33,228 bases of DNA from an uncultured Bacilli bacterium (GCA_947628725.1 CANRAQ010000003.1:1-33228); one strand, 5' to 3'. Counted from the stretch's first letter, positions 19,040 through 29,435 are shown. A program made the numbers and translations. The notes: generated by a model from the sequence alone, not told the origin.

Positions 19040-19413
19040 TGGATAAGTCAATAATAGTAGCCGATGACTCAGAAATAATAAAAAATATTATAGAAAAAGC
19101 ACTAAGTAGCGAATTTAAAGTATTAAGGGCTTCTAATGGTAGAGAAGCAATCGAATATATTACGAAGGATACTAATAAAAGTATAGTAGGAATGCTTCTT
19201 GATTTAAATATGCCAGAGTATGATGGATTTTATGTATTAAACTATTTTAAAAACAATAATTTATTCAATAGAATACCAGTATCTATAATATCTGGAGATG
19301 ACTCTAAAGACACTATAGATAAAGCATTCACATATAATATAGTAGATATGCTAAACAAACCTTTTTCAATTGAAAATGTAAGAGGAATTGTTGGTAAAAT
19401 GTTAAATAAATAA
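19039..19413 (+). CDS. Stand-alone response regulator receiver (REC) protein
   Basis: SIIVADDSEIIKNII...LLDLNMPEYDGF...LNKPF; start codon overlaps the kinase stop (TAATGG); no output domain. Confidence 0.93.
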   Translation: MDKSIIVADDSEIIKNIIEKALSSEFKVLRASNGREAIEYITKDTNKSIVGMLLDLNMPEYDGFYVLNYFKNNNLFNRIPVSIISGDDSKDTIDKAFTYNIVDMLNKPFSIENVRGIVGKMLNK

Positions 19414-19496
19414 TCCTTAGAAATTCTAGGGATTTTTGCTAATATTGACTTTTAATATACATTTGATATAATAAAAATAATTTTAGGGGGACATAT

Positions 19497-20060
19497 ATGA
19501 AAAAAGATATGAATAATCAAAAATTAAAATTAATATTAGAAGAAATAAAAAAATTAATAGATGAATATAATGCTTTAAGTAATGAAAAATTATCTCTTTC
19601 AACTGAATTTATGAAACAAGATGTAAGTGATATATATGTATGTGTTTATAATGAAAATAGTGAAAGTGATCATATTGGATTATTTAGATCAATAGATTGG
19701 TTTTCAAATTATATGGAAGTTGAAAATCCTTATAATCTTCCAATTTATAGTTATGATTCAGGAAATCTTTATATCAGTTTAGATTCAAAATTTATAGCTG
19801 TTAGAAAGATACATGAAAACATTTATAAGGTAAATAGATGGCAACAAATGGGAACTAAACATATTATAAATGGTGAACCTTATGTGTGTAATTGCAATAT
19901 AAAGGAAGTTATGAAATTTGATGATCTTAGAGATATAATGTATAACGAAAAAATAATTAAAATATATGAACCTGGTAAGGCTAGTACTGATGAGATGGAA
20001 GAAACATTAGAGTATGCATCTAAATATTTTAATCTTAATGAAAAATATAAAGTATTATAA
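19497..20060 (+). CDS. Hypothetical protein
   Basis: Complete ORF with RBS (taggggg). Confidence 0.6.
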   Translation: MKKDMNNQKLKLILEEIKKLIDEYNALSNEKLSLSTEFMKQDVSDIYVCVYNENSESDHIGLFRSIDWFSNYMEVENPYNLPIYSYDSGNLYISLDSKFIAVRKIHENIYKVNRWQQMGTKHIINGEPYVCNCNIKEVMKFDDLRDIMYNEKIIKIYEPGKASTDEMEETLEYASKYFNLNEKYKVL

Positions 20061-20164
20061 AATTAATTTAACTAGTTCTGCTTATAGTAGAACTTTTTTA
20101 TATAAATAATATTGATTGCTTAAAAGTATTAAATGTGTTATTATTATACGAGGAAGTGATTTTT

Positions 20165-21589
20165 ATGAATTTACCAAATTTAAAAGAAGCAAAAATTAGA
20201 ACAAAAAATGATATTAAGATAATAAAGGATGCATATGAAATACCTGAAACTATGAAAAATATAGGAAAGGGTAAAAAATATTATTTAAAAACATATGGAT
20301 GTCAAATGAATGTTCATGATAGTGAAAATATAAAAGCTATATTAGAGGATATGGGTTTTAAAGAAACAGACAATTTAGATAAATCAGATATAATACTTTT
20401 AAATACATGCGCAATAAGAGAAAATGCTCATAATAAAATGTTTGGCTTTTTAGGTAGAGTAAAGCATCTTAAAGAAAGTAATCCAAATATAATATGTGGT
20501 ATATGTGGTTGCATGGCTCAAGAAGAAAGCGTTGTAAATGATATAAAAAGTAAATATAAATGGGTAGATATAGTATTTGGAACACATAATATACATAAAC
20601 TTCCTAGTATACTTGAAGAGTCATTAAAGGAAAAAAGACAAGAAATAGAAGTATATAGTATAGAAGGAGATGTCTACGAAAATATTCCAGTTAAAAGGGA
20701 TTCAAAATATAAGGCATGGGTAAATATAATGTATGGATGTGATAAATTTTGTACATATTGTATAGTCCCATATACTAGAGGTAAACAAAGAAGTAGAATG
20801 CCTGAAGATATAATTAGTGAAGTTAAAAAATTAGTTAGTGATGGATATAAAGAGGTTACATTGCTAGGACAAAATGTAAATGCTTATGGTAAAGATTTAA
20901 ATATTGATTACACTATGGGTGATTTACTTGAAGATGTTGCTAAAACTGGTATAGATAGATTAAGATTTGTAACATCACACCCTTGGGATTTTGATGATAA
21001 AATGATAGATATAATTGCAAAATATCCAAATATTATGCCATATATACACCTACCACTTCAATCAGGAAGTGATAGAATATTAAAGTTAATGGGAAGAAGA
21101 TATACTAAAGAAAAGTATATAGAATTATTTAATAAGATCAAAAATAAAGTACCAAATTGTTCTATAACTACTGATATTATAGTTGCATTTCCTGGTGAAA
21201 CTTTAAAAGATTTTAATGATACATTAGATGTAGTAAATACATGTAAGTTTGATTCTGCATTTACATTTATTTTTTCGCCTAGAGTAGGAACACCAGCTGC
21301 TTTGATGGAAAATAATTTAACAGAAGATGAAAAAAATGATAGGCTATATAAATTGAACGATATGATAAATAAATATGCTAATGAAGCAAATCAAAAATAT
21401 TTAAATAAAATAGTTCCTGTTTTATTAGAAGATTATAGTAAAAAAGATAAAAATTTGATGGGATATACAGATACTATGAAACTTGTAAATGTAAAATGTG
21501 ATAAAAAATATTTAGGAAAAATAGTAAATGTTAAAATAACAAGTGTAAACACATGGAGTTTAGATGGAAAATTTCAGAAAATTAAATAA
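20165..21589 (+). CDS. miaB: tRNA-2-methylthio-N6-dimethylallyladenosine synthase
   Basis: YYLKTYGCQMNVHDSENI, MYGCDKFCTYCIVPYTRGKQRSR (radical SAM CxxxCxxC), TLLGQNVNAYG, IHLPLQSGSDRILKLMGRRYT. Confidence 0.96.
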   Translation: MNLPNLKEAKIRTKNDIKIIKDAYEIPETMKNIGKGKKYYLKTYGCQMNVHDSENIKAILEDMGFKETDNLDKSDIILLNTCAIRENAHNKMFGFLGRVKHLKESNPNIICGICGCMAQEESVVNDIKSKYKWVDIVFGTHNIHKLPSILEESLKEKRQEIEVYSIEGDVYENIPVKRDSKYKAWVNIMYGCDKFCTYCIVPYTRGKQRSRMPEDIISEVKKLVSDGYKEVTLLGQNVNAYGKDLNIDYTMGDLLEDVAKTGIDRLRFVTSHPWDFDDKMIDIIAKYPNIMPYIHLPLQSGSDRILKLMGRRYTKEKYIELFNKIKNKVPNCSITTDIIVAFPGETLKDFNDTLDVVNTCKFDSAFTFIFSPRVGTPAALMENNLTEDEKNDRLYKLNDMINKYANEANQKYLNKIVPVLLEDYSKKDKNLMGYTDTMKLVNVKCDKKYLGKIVNVKITSVNTWSLDGKFQKIK

Positions 21590-21646
21590 TAATATACTTT
21601 TTTTAAAAAATTGTGATATAATTAAGTAGTGAATAGGAGTGAAGTT

Positions 21647-22834
21647 ATGAAATGTGTGAAGTGTGGAGCTGATATAGCAGACACAGCAAAGTTTTGTGGT
21701 TACTGTGGTAATCCAGTTGAAGTAGATTCAAGTAGTGAAGTAGTTAATGAAGTTCAACCAGATATGACAACTCAAGAACCTGTACAACAAGTTCAAACAG
21801 ATATACCAACTCAAGATGTACAATTAGAATCTCAAAATGTAGTAGGTGATACTGTACAACAAGTACAAAATACAGTAGAACAACCTATACCAAGCTATAC
21901 TGTAAATGATAGCAATAGTTCAAAAGGAAACAAAAATAATAAAGGATTATTTATAGCCTTAGGATGTGCTTTAGCAGTTATAGCAGTAGTATTAGTATCA
22001 TTTGCTTTATTTAAATCAAATTCAAATTCAGTTGATGCATTAAATAAAGCAGTAGCTAATTTAAATAGTAAAGGTGCTGATAGTGCTACTATAAAATTAG
22101 AAGCAAATATTGAAGCAAGTGAAATGGGAAGCGTTAAACTTTCATTGGAATCAAAAGCTGCTAAAGTTAATGATCAGTACTTAGTAGAAGTAAAATTAAA
22201 TAAAAATATAATTACAGATGAAATTAGTATGTTTATGTCATTTGATAAAGATAATGCAAAAGTATATGTACCATCATCATTTATTAATTTGATTGCTGGT
22301 GATGAAACTGATACTGTAGAAAACAAATGGTATAATTATACTATGAGTTTATCTGAATTAGGTTTAAATTTATCAGATTTAGAAAGTGAATCTGACACAG
22401 ATTTTGATTTTTCAAGTATAATTGATCAAAAACATTTTGTATATGTAGATTCAAGTAATAATTCTAATCATTATCAACTTAAAATAGATAAAGAATTAAT
22501 AGAAAAAATAAAAACTAAAGCAAGTAATGAATTAGATGCTGAAGATAAAGAAATGCTTGATTCAGTAGATACTAGTGAATTAGATGGTATGGAACCAATT
22601 ATATTAGATTTTTATATAACTAAAGATAATCAATTAGAAAAAATATCTATAGATTTAGCTAAATATATGGATAGTGAAGATGTTTCTAAAGCCGAGATAT
22701 CAATTAGTTTTGTAGATTTAGGTTCAACTGTAGTAACAATACCTGATGAAGCATTAAATTCAAAAGATTCTCTAGAAGACTATATTGGTAGTATGTCTAG
22801 TGATGATTACTCTATTGAAGATTATGAATTTTAA
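21647..22834 (+). CDS. Zinc-ribbon domain membrane protein
   Basis: MKCVKCGADIADTAKFCGYCGNPVE zinc ribbon, Q/T-rich linker, TM segment (GLFIALGCALAVIAVVLVSFALF), extracytoplasmic domain. Confidence 0.82.
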   Translation: MKCVKCGADIADTAKFCGYCGNPVEVDSSSEVVNEVQPDMTTQEPVQQVQTDIPTQDVQLESQNVVGDTVQQVQNTVEQPIPSYTVNDSNSSKGNKNNKGLFIALGCALAVIAVVLVSFALFKSNSNSVDALNKAVANLNSKGADSATIKLEANIEASEMGSVKLSLESKAAKVNDQYLVEVKLNKNIITDEISMFMSFDKDNAKVYVPSSFINLIAGDETDTVENKWYNYTMSLSELGLNLSDLESESDTDFDFSSIIDQKHFVYVDSSNNSNHYQLKIDKELIEKIKTKASNELDAEDKEMLDSVDTSELDGMEPIILDFYITKDNQLEKISIDLAKYMDSEDVSKAEISISFVDLGSTVVTIPDEALNSKDSLEDYIGSMSSDDYSIEDYEF

Positions 22835-22836
22835 TA

Positions 22837-22866
22837 TAAAACCTTCGATTATATATCGAGGGTTTT
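22837..22866 (+). terminator. Rho-independent terminator
   Basis: AAACCTTCGAT-tatat-ATCGAGGGTTTT hairpin. Confidence 0.65.
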
Positions 22867-22942
22867 AATATATTTAAAATATTAATTCCATAAATATCAT
22901 TTTTATTAATTAAATTCATATATTAAATTGAGGAGTGATTTT

Positions 22943-23473
22943 ATGGCATTATATAAGGAGATAGTCACTAAAGCTGTCATTGGTAAAGGTAAAAAATATT
23001 TTAAAGATAATTATAATATAACTACAGAAAATGTTCCAACTACTATATTAGGGTGTTGGGTTATCAATCATAAATTTAAAGGTTATAAAACTAATGATAG
23101 AATAGGTGTAAGTGGGTCATATGATGTAAATATATGGTATTCATATGATAACGATTCTAAAACTACTGTTGTAAGTAAAAATATTTCATACAATGATTTA
23201 TTCAATGTTAAACTTAAAGAAAATGCAGATTTATCTAGTGATACAGATATAATTGTAAGAACATTAAAACAACCAAGTTGTCTTGGAGTTAATTCTAATG
23301 AAAAAACTATATCATTCGACATTGAAAAAGAATTAGGTGTAGAAGTAGTAGGTGAAACAAAAGTAAAAATTGCTGTAGAAGAAGATGAAGAACCATGGGA
23401 TGAAATAGAGGATGAATTAACTGATAAAGATATAGAAGATATAGATAAAGTAGATGACAATTTTATAAAATAG
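22943..23473 (+). CDS. cotE: Outer spore coat morphogenetic protein CotE-like
   Basis: MALYKEIVTKAVIGKGKKYF...TTILGCWVINHKFKGYK...GSYDVNIWYSYDNDSKTTVV...TLKQPSCLGV...VEVVGETKVKIAVEEDEEPWDEIEDEL matches the CotE pattern with an acidic tail. Lies downstream of miaB as in Bacillus. Confidence 0.88.
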   Translation: MALYKEIVTKAVIGKGKKYFKDNYNITTENVPTTILGCWVINHKFKGYKTNDRIGVSGSYDVNIWYSYDNDSKTTVVSKNISYNDLFNVKLKENADLSSDTDIIVRTLKQPSCLGVNSNEKTISFDIEKELGVEVVGETKVKIAVEEDEEPWDEIEDELTDKDIEDIDKVDDNFIK

Positions 23474-23535
23474 TACTATTGTACTTTTTTTCTTTTTATG
23501 ATAGTATATTTACTTGTGTATGAAAGGATGTTAAC

Positions 23536-24033
23536 ATGAATAAATTAGGCATTAATGAATATAAATTGAATGATATTGAAAAGCAAATAATAAAGTTAAA
23601 ATTAGACTTGATAGATTATTATTTTACCTTTAATAATGAACAGTTGGATTTTAAATTTTTGAATGATTTACATAAATTTCTTTTTGGGGATTTTTATTTT
23701 GATTCACAATTAGGTACAAGGAAAATTGAAATTCCTGAAGAAGAATTAATAGAAGAAATATTAATAAAATTAAATTATTTATGTCTAGGTGGAGAAAAGA
23801 ATATAGAAGAAATATTATCACTATTAAAAGAATTATGGAAGATGCAACCATTTATTTTAGGAAATACTAGAACTTTAGTTGCCTTCTTAAAAATAATAAA
23901 TAATATATACTTATTAGGATTAGAAATAGATTCAGATATAAAAATAAAAAGTTGTCCTAAAATGTTTGAATTAAACAATTTTGTTAACCAAAAAAGGTTG
24001 ACAAAACAAAAAAACTTTGTTAATATTATATAG
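23536..24033 (+). CDS. Fic/DOC-like protein with degenerate active-site motif
   Basis: [24 protein letters not shown] (Fic N-terminal block) and [25 protein letters not shown] in place of HPFxxGNxR. Confidence 0.6.
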   Translation: MNKLGINEYKLNDIEKQIIKLKLDLIDYYFTFNNEQLDFKFLNDLHKFLFGDFYFDSQLGTRKIEIPEEELIEEILIKLNYLCLGGEKNIEEILSLLKELWKMQPFILGNTRTLVAFLKIINNIYLLGLEIDSDIKIKSCPKMFELNNFVNQKRLTKQKNFVNII

Positions 24034-24050
24034 ATGAATGGAGGTGCTTT

Positions 24051-24335
24051 ATGGCAGTTAAAATGAGATTAAAAAGAATGGGTGCTAAAAAAAGACCATT
24101 TTATCGTATTGTAGTAGCAGATTCAAGATTCCCAAGAGATGGAAGATTTATTGAAGAAATAGGATATTATAATCCAATCGAAAATCCTGCAATTGTTAAA
24201 TTAGATAAAGATTTAGCGCTTAAATGGTTAAATGAAGGGGCAACACCTACAGATACAGTAAGAGATATATTAAGTAAAGAAGGAATTATGAAAGAATTCC
24301 ATGAATCTAAAAGTAAAAAAAAGAGTGGTAAATAA
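24051..24335 (+). CDS. rpsP: 30S ribosomal protein S16 (bS16)
   Basis: [42 protein letters not shown]. Confidence 0.98.
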   Translation: MAVKMRLKRMGAKKRPFYRIVVADSRFPRDGRFIEEIGYYNPIENPAIVKLDKDLALKWLNEGATPTDTVRDILSKEGIMKEFHESKSKKKSGK

Positions 24336-24337
24336 TT

Positions 24338-24580
24338 ATGGAATTAGTTAGTTTAACAGAATATTTAGTAAAACAATTACTACCAGATGTAGAAAAAGTA
24401 GTTGTAAATAAAATAGATTCTAATGAAGATGTTGTCATTCAAGTTTTAGTTCCTAATGAATATATGAGCATTATAATTGGTAAAGGTGGAAGTATTGCTA
24501 ATTCAATACGCACTATAGTCCAAGCAGCTGCTTATGTAAAAAAATTAGGAAGAGTTAGAATAAATATAGATTCATTGTAA
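24338..24580 (+). CDS. khpA: KH-domain RNA-binding protein KhpA (YlqC)
   Basis: IIIGKGGSIANSIRTIVQAAA KH motif; immediately after rpsP. Confidence 0.92.
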   Translation: MELVSLTEYLVKQLLPDVEKVVVNKIDSNEDVVIQVLVPNEYMSIIIGKGGSIANSIRTIVQAAAYVKKLGRVRINIDSL

Positions 24581-24605
24581 AATTGGAGTTTTCCAATTTT
24601 TTTTG
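24578..24605 (+). terminator. Rho-independent terminator
   Basis: AAATTGGA-gttt-TCCAATTT plus T-run. Confidence 0.65.
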
Positions 24606-24670
24606 TCTATTTTGTTCAAATTTATTGTAATAAAAGTTTAGATATAATATAATAATAAGTAGGTGATAGA

Positions 24671-25465
24671 ATGAAGAAAAGGGTACTAAGTGCTATAGTT
24701 GCGTTTTTAATATTTATACCAATATTTTTAATAGGAGGTACTTTATTTAATGTAGCTTTTTATATTGTTACAATTCTAGGAATAAGAGAATTTATGAAAA
24801 TAAGGGATAAGAAAATACCTGATTTTATAAGATTTATAGTATATTTATTAATTACATTAATTTATTTTAGTAATACACTAAATAATGATTTAAGTTTTAA
24901 TATAGATTATAGACTAATATCTAGTTTATTTATAGTGATTTTACTTCCTGTAGTATTATATCATGATGATAAAGTATATGGCGTTTTAGATGCATTTTAC
25001 TTACTTGGTGGATTACTATTTTTAAGTTTTTCTATGTCACTTTTCTACTTATATAGGTCTATAGGATTAAATTTATTAGTATATTTATTAATAATTACAA
25101 TAATTACAGATTCATATGCTTACTTTATAGGTAGACTTATAGGTAAAAATAAATTACTTGAAGTAATTTCACCTAATAAGACACTAGAAGGTACAATAGG
25201 TGGAAGTTTAGTTGGAACTTTTGTTGGAGTAATGTATTATATAACTTTTGTATCAAATACAGTTAATATATTTAAATTAATAATAATATCATTATTTTTA
25301 AGTATAGTAGGACAGTTGGGAGATTTATTTTTCTCAGCAATTAAAAGAAAATATAATATAAAAGATTTTTCAAATATAATGCCTGGACATGGTGGAATTT
25401 TAGATAGATTGGATAGTATTATATTTGTTATGTTAGCATTTACATTTATAATAACAAAATTATAA
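24671..25465 (+). CDS. cdsA: Phosphatidate cytidylyltransferase
   Basis: ITDSYAYFIGRLIGKNKLLEVISPNKTLEGTIGGSLVG and GQLGDLFFSAIKRKYNIKDFSNIMPGHGGILDRLDS. Confidence 0.94.
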   Translation: MKKRVLSAIVAFLIFIPIFLIGGTLFNVAFYIVTILGIREFMKIRDKKIPDFIRFIVYLLITLIYFSNTLNNDLSFNIDYRLISSLFIVILLPVVLYHDDKVYGVLDAFYLLGGLLFLSFSMSLFYLYRSIGLNLLVYLLIITIITDSYAYFIGRLIGKNKLLEVISPNKTLEGTIGGSLVGTFVGVMYYITFVSNTVNIFKLIIISLFLSIVGQLGDLFFSAIKRKYNIKDFSNIMPGHGGILDRLDSIIFVMLAFTFIITKL

Positions 25466-25480
25466 TTAGAGGGAGATATT

Positions 25481-26752
25481 ATGACTATAATATATTTTAT
25501 ATTAATATTAGGTATTACGGTTTTTATACATGAATTTGGACACTTTATATTTGCTAAAAAATTTGGAGTACATGTATATGAATTTTCTATAGGTATGGGG
25601 CCAAAATTATTTAAATTCAAAAGAAAAAACGACGAGACAGATTATTGTATTAGACTTCTTCCTATCGGAGGATTTGTTCAAATGGCTGGTGAAGAAGTAG
25701 AAGTAGATGAAAACATACCAGAAGATAAAAGATTAGGTTCTAAACCAGCTTTACAAAGACTTATCATAATGGTTGCTGGTGTAATGATGAATTTTTTACT
25801 TGCAATAGTTTTATTATTTTTTATAGGACTATTTAATACAGTTTCTACTAATAATGTTTATATTGATGATAGTACATTAAAAGGTATTTCTGATGGCGAT
25901 AAGATAGTAAAAATAAATGGACATTTTGTAAATAATTATGATAAATTAGCGCTTGAAATGTCAATAGCAGAAGATAATGATTTTGAAATGACTGTAAAAG
26001 ATAAAAATGGTAAAGAAAAAGTTGTAACAGTTAATCCTATAGCTGTAGGAGAGTCAAATTTAATATATGGATATGATTATGGATTTAAGATTGCATCAGA
26101 TGATGGCAACTTAATAGTAGATGAATCAGAAATAAAAGATTTAAAAGATGGTTCAAAAATTATATCTATAGATGGTAAAGAAATATCAGATTATACTGAA
26201 CTATTAAAAACTTTAGATAATATAAGTGATAAATTTGTTTTAGGATATGAAGATGCAAAGGGTAATGACGATACTATCGTAATTGATATAAAAGAAAATA
26301 AAGATGATACTTTGAATGGATACAGTTACGGATTTTATATAACTGGAACAAAGGAAAAAGGATTTTTTGCTGCTATAAAATATGCTTTTCTTAAATTCTT
26401 CAGTACTATTGAACAAATGATATTTACAGTATTCTATTTAATAACTGGAAAAATAAGTTTAAGCATGATGGCAGGACCTGTTGGAATATATAATGTTGTA
26501 AGTGTATATTCACAATATGGAATAAGTCAGATAATTTCACTTCTATGTTTAATATGTATAAATGTAGGATTTATAAATATTTTACCATTACCTGCATTTG
26601 ATGGGGGACATGTATTATTTATAATAATAGAAAAAATAAGAGGAAAAAAAGTTGATCCGAAAGTTGAAAATATAGTACATAATATAGGATTTATACTTCT
26701 TATGATATTGATGGTAATAATAACATATAATGATATATTAAGGTTGTTTTAG
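25481..26752 (+). CDS. rseP: Site-2 intramembrane metalloprotease RseP/RasP
   Basis: HEFGHFIFAKKFGV (HExxH), PDZ-like region, LPLPAFDGGHVLF. Confidence 0.94.
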   Translation: MTIIYFILILGITVFIHEFGHFIFAKKFGVHVYEFSIGMGPKLFKFKRKNDETDYCIRLLPIGGFVQMAGEEVEVDENIPEDKRLGSKPALQRLIIMVAGVMMNFLLAIVLLFFIGLFNTVSTNNVYIDDSTLKGISDGDKIVKINGHFVNNYDKLALEMSIAEDNDFEMTVKDKNGKEKVVTVNPIAVGESNLIYGYDYGFKIASDDGNLIVDESEIKDLKDGSKIISIDGKEISDYTELLKTLDNISDKFVLGYEDAKGNDDTIVIDIKENKDDTLNGYSYGFYITGTKEKGFFAAIKYAFLKFFSTIEQMIFTVFYLITGKISLSMMAGPVGIYNVVSVYSQYGISQIISLLCLICINVGFINILPLPAFDGGHVLFIIIEKIRGKKVDPKVENIVHNIGFILLMILMVIITYNDILRLF

Positions 26753-26762
26753 GAGAGGTTTT

Positions 26763-27662
26763 ATGCTTAAAGTAGAAAATATTACAAAATATTATGGAGA
26801 TTTTAAAGCTGTTGATGATCTATCATTTACAGTAAATAACGGAGAAATATTTGGACTTCTTGGTGTGAATGGAGCCGGTAAAACCACTACATTTAGAATG
26901 ATAATGGGTTTACTTGATATAACCAGTGGGCAAATAACATTAGATGGTAAGAAGATAGATTATAATTTAAGTAATGAAATAGGTTTTTTAACTGAAGAAA
27001 GAAGTTTACTTACAAAATTAACCGTAAAAGAGCAAGCAATATATTTTGGTACTTTAAAAGGTATGAGTGAAGATAAAATATTGGAAAGACTAGATTATTT
27101 GTTAGATAAATTTCAAATATCAGAATATAAAGATAAAAAAATTAAAGAATTATCTAAAGGTAATCAACAAAAAATACAATTTATAACTGCAATATTACAT
27201 GAGCCAAAGTTACTTATATTAGATGAACCATTTTCAGGATTAGATCCACTTAATATTGAATTATTTAAAGAACAAATAATCGCGCTTTCAAAAAAGGGTA
27301 GTAAAATTATATTTTCTTCTCACAGAATGGATCATGTTGAACTTTTCTGTAAAAAACTTGTTATATTAGTAAATGGTAAAACAGTTTTATCTGGAAATAT
27401 TAAAGATATAAAAGAACAATATATGAAGAAAAATATAATAATAAAAGGTGACATTGATATAGATAAATTAAAATCTATCAAAGGTGTTGAAAGTGTAATA
27501 GAAAAAGCAGATGAATATGAAGTTAAAATTAGTTCAATAGATTATGTAAAAGATGTTTTTAAATATGTATCTAAATGTGATAATATAATGAAATTTGTTG
27601 TAGAAGAACCAAGCTTAAATGAAATATTTATATCAAAAGTAGGAGAAAAATATGAAAAGTAA
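26763..27662 (+). CDS. ABC transporter ATP-binding protein (NatA-like)
   Basis: LLGVNGAGKTTTFRMI Walker A, LSKGNQQKIQF signature, LLILDEPFSGLDP Walker B. Confidence 0.93.
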   Translation: MLKVENITKYYGDFKAVDDLSFTVNNGEIFGLLGVNGAGKTTTFRMIMGLLDITSGQITLDGKKIDYNLSNEIGFLTEERSLLTKLTVKEQAIYFGTLKGMSEDKILERLDYLLDKFQISEYKDKKIKELSKGNQQKIQFITAILHEPKLLILDEPFSGLDPLNIELFKEQIIALSKKGSKIIFSSHRMDHVELFCKKLVILVNGKTVLSGNIKDIKEQYMKKNIIIKGDIDIDKLKSIKGVESVIEKADEYEVKISSIDYVKDVFKYVSKCDNIMKFVVEEPSLNEIFISKVGEKYEK

Positions 27663-28983
27663 ATTAAATTTCTTAATTAATGTAAGTTTAAAGAAAAAAA
27701 TAAAAAGTAAATGGTTCTTGTTTGCAAATATAATTGTAGGATTACTTATTATAGGTATAATAAATATCGATAGCATAATAACATTATTTGGCGGAGATTT
27801 TAATGAAAAAACAAAAATATATGTTATAGATGAGACAAATATTGTTGTGGATAGTATTGAGCAAAGTTTAAAATATTATAGTGAATTTTTAAATGATGAA
27901 GATGATACTTACGAAATAGTTAAAACGGATAAATCAGAAAAAGAAATAATTGATTTAATAAATGAAGAAGAAAACAAATCACTATTGCTAGAAATATATT
28001 TTAATGATAAAAATAATATGGAAGCAAAATTAGTATCTTTATCGACTATAGATGCATATGATTATCAGTTAATAAGTAACTCACTAAATATTTCATCAAA
28101 TAATTATTTATTAAGTTCATTTGGTCTATCAGATGATCAACTTAGACAAATATCTGAAGGCATTACGATAAATAGGGAAATATTAGATGAAAATATAAAA
28201 GATGAAGATGAAAATACGGAAATGATAATGACTACTGTATTTCCAGTAATTATATTGCCATTTTTCATGTTGACTATATTTTTAATTCAATTTATAGGTA
28301 CAGAAATAAATGATGAAAAATCTACAAAGAGTATGGAAATAATTATTTCTAGTGTTCCACCAAAAACTCATTTTGCCGCTAAAATAATAGCAAACAATTT
28401 ATTCATTATATTACAACTTATTCTATTAGTTATTTTTGGAGCAATAGGTTTTGGAGTAAGAAAATTAATAGGTGGAAATACTATATTAAATGGACTAGGT
28501 GAAGAGGTTGGAAATATAATTAATACTATAACTAGGGGCGCATTAGGAGACAAATTTATAATTATAATAATATTTGCAGTAATACTTATGGTTCTTACAT
28601 TTATTGCATATTCAGTCATTGCAGGAATACTTGCATCAATGACAACTAATCCTGAAGATTATCAACAAATACAAGTACCAATAATTATTACACTATTATT
28701 AGGTTATTATTTATCAATAATGGCAGGTATGTTTAAAGGTTCTATGTTTATACAAATCTTATCATATTTCCCACTTATATCTGCAGTTTTATCACCATCA
28801 CTTTTAGTGTTAGGTCAAATAGGGTTAGTAGATGTAATAATTTCTATAGTAATTATTATAATAACTAATTATGCATTAATTAAATATGGTATTAGAGTAT
28901 ACAAGGTTGGAATATTAAACTATTCAACTACAGGATTGTGGAAAAAAATATTTAAGTCATTAAGAAATAAAGAAGTTTCTTAA
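27652..28983 (+). CDS. ABC transporter permease (NatB-like)
   Basis: Start overlaps the ATPase stop; TM/extracytoplasmic/TM layout; EINDEKSTKSMEIIISSVPP motif. Confidence 0.88.
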   Translation: MKSKLNFLINVSLKKKIKSKWFLFANIIVGLLIIGIINIDSIITLFGGDFNEKTKIYVIDETNIVVDSIEQSLKYYSEFLNDEDDTYEIVKTDKSEKEIIDLINEEENKSLLLEIYFNDKNNMEAKLVSLSTIDAYDYQLISNSLNISSNNYLLSSFGLSDDQLRQISEGITINREILDENIKDEDENTEMIMTTVFPVIILPFFMLTIFLIQFIGTEINDEKSTKSMEIIISSVPPKTHFAAKIIANNLFIILQLILLVIFGAIGFGVRKLIGGNTILNGLGEEVGNIINTITRGALGDKFIIIIIFAVILMVLTFIAYSVIAGILASMTTNPEDYQQIQVPIIITLLLGYYLSIMAGMFKGSMFIQILSYFPLISAVLSPSLLVLGQIGLVDVIISIVIIIITNYALIKYGIRVYKVGILNYSTTGLWKKIFKSLRNKEVS

Positions 28984-28996
28984 TGACTTTTACTTT
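28954..28996 (+). terminator. Long-stem terminator overlapping the permease stop codon
   Basis: AAGTCATTAAGAAA ... TTTCTTAATGACTT perfect 14-bp stem followed by T-rich sequence. Confidence 0.65.
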
Positions 28997-29096
28997 TTTG
29001 AATATAATTAAATGAGGGTAAAATTTGAACTTTTTTACGAAAAAGTATTGTAAAATTACAAAATTTAAGATATACTTATATAGTCATGTATTTGAT

Positions 29097-29173
<77 letters not shown>

Positions 29174-29184
29174 TCTTATAATAT

Positions 29185-29261
29185 GGCCGGTTGGTGAAGC
29201 GGCTTAACACACATGCCTTTCACGCATGCACTCACGGGTCCGAATCCCGTACCGGTCACCA
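29185..29261 (+). tRNA. tRNA-Glu(TTC)
   Basis: Acceptor GGCCGGT/ACCGGTC, anticodon loop CTTTCAC, T-loop GGTCCGAATCC, encoded CCA. Confidence 0.95.
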
Positions 29262-29357
29262 TTTATTGTATATTAACCTTTTTATAAAGGTTTTTTATTA
29301 TTTTATAAAAGTACTTGAATATTTATATTTTCAATAGTATAATTTAATTATTAGTAT

Positions 29358-29432
29358 TGCCCCATGGCCAAGCGGTAAGGCGGTGGACTCTGACTCCATA
29401 ATGCGTAGGTTCGAATCCTACTGGGGCAACCA
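29358..29432 (+). tRNA. tRNA-Gln(CTG)
   Basis: Acceptor TGCCCCA/TGGGGCA, anticodon loop CTCTGAC, T-arm GTAGGTTCGAATCCTAC, encoded CCA. Confidence 0.94.
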
Positions 29433-29435
29433 AAT

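Noticed and set aside
23083-23460. Minus-strand Ser-rich 125-aa ORF
   Set aside because: Antisense of cotE, produced by the acidic/Asp-Glu-rich sense codons.
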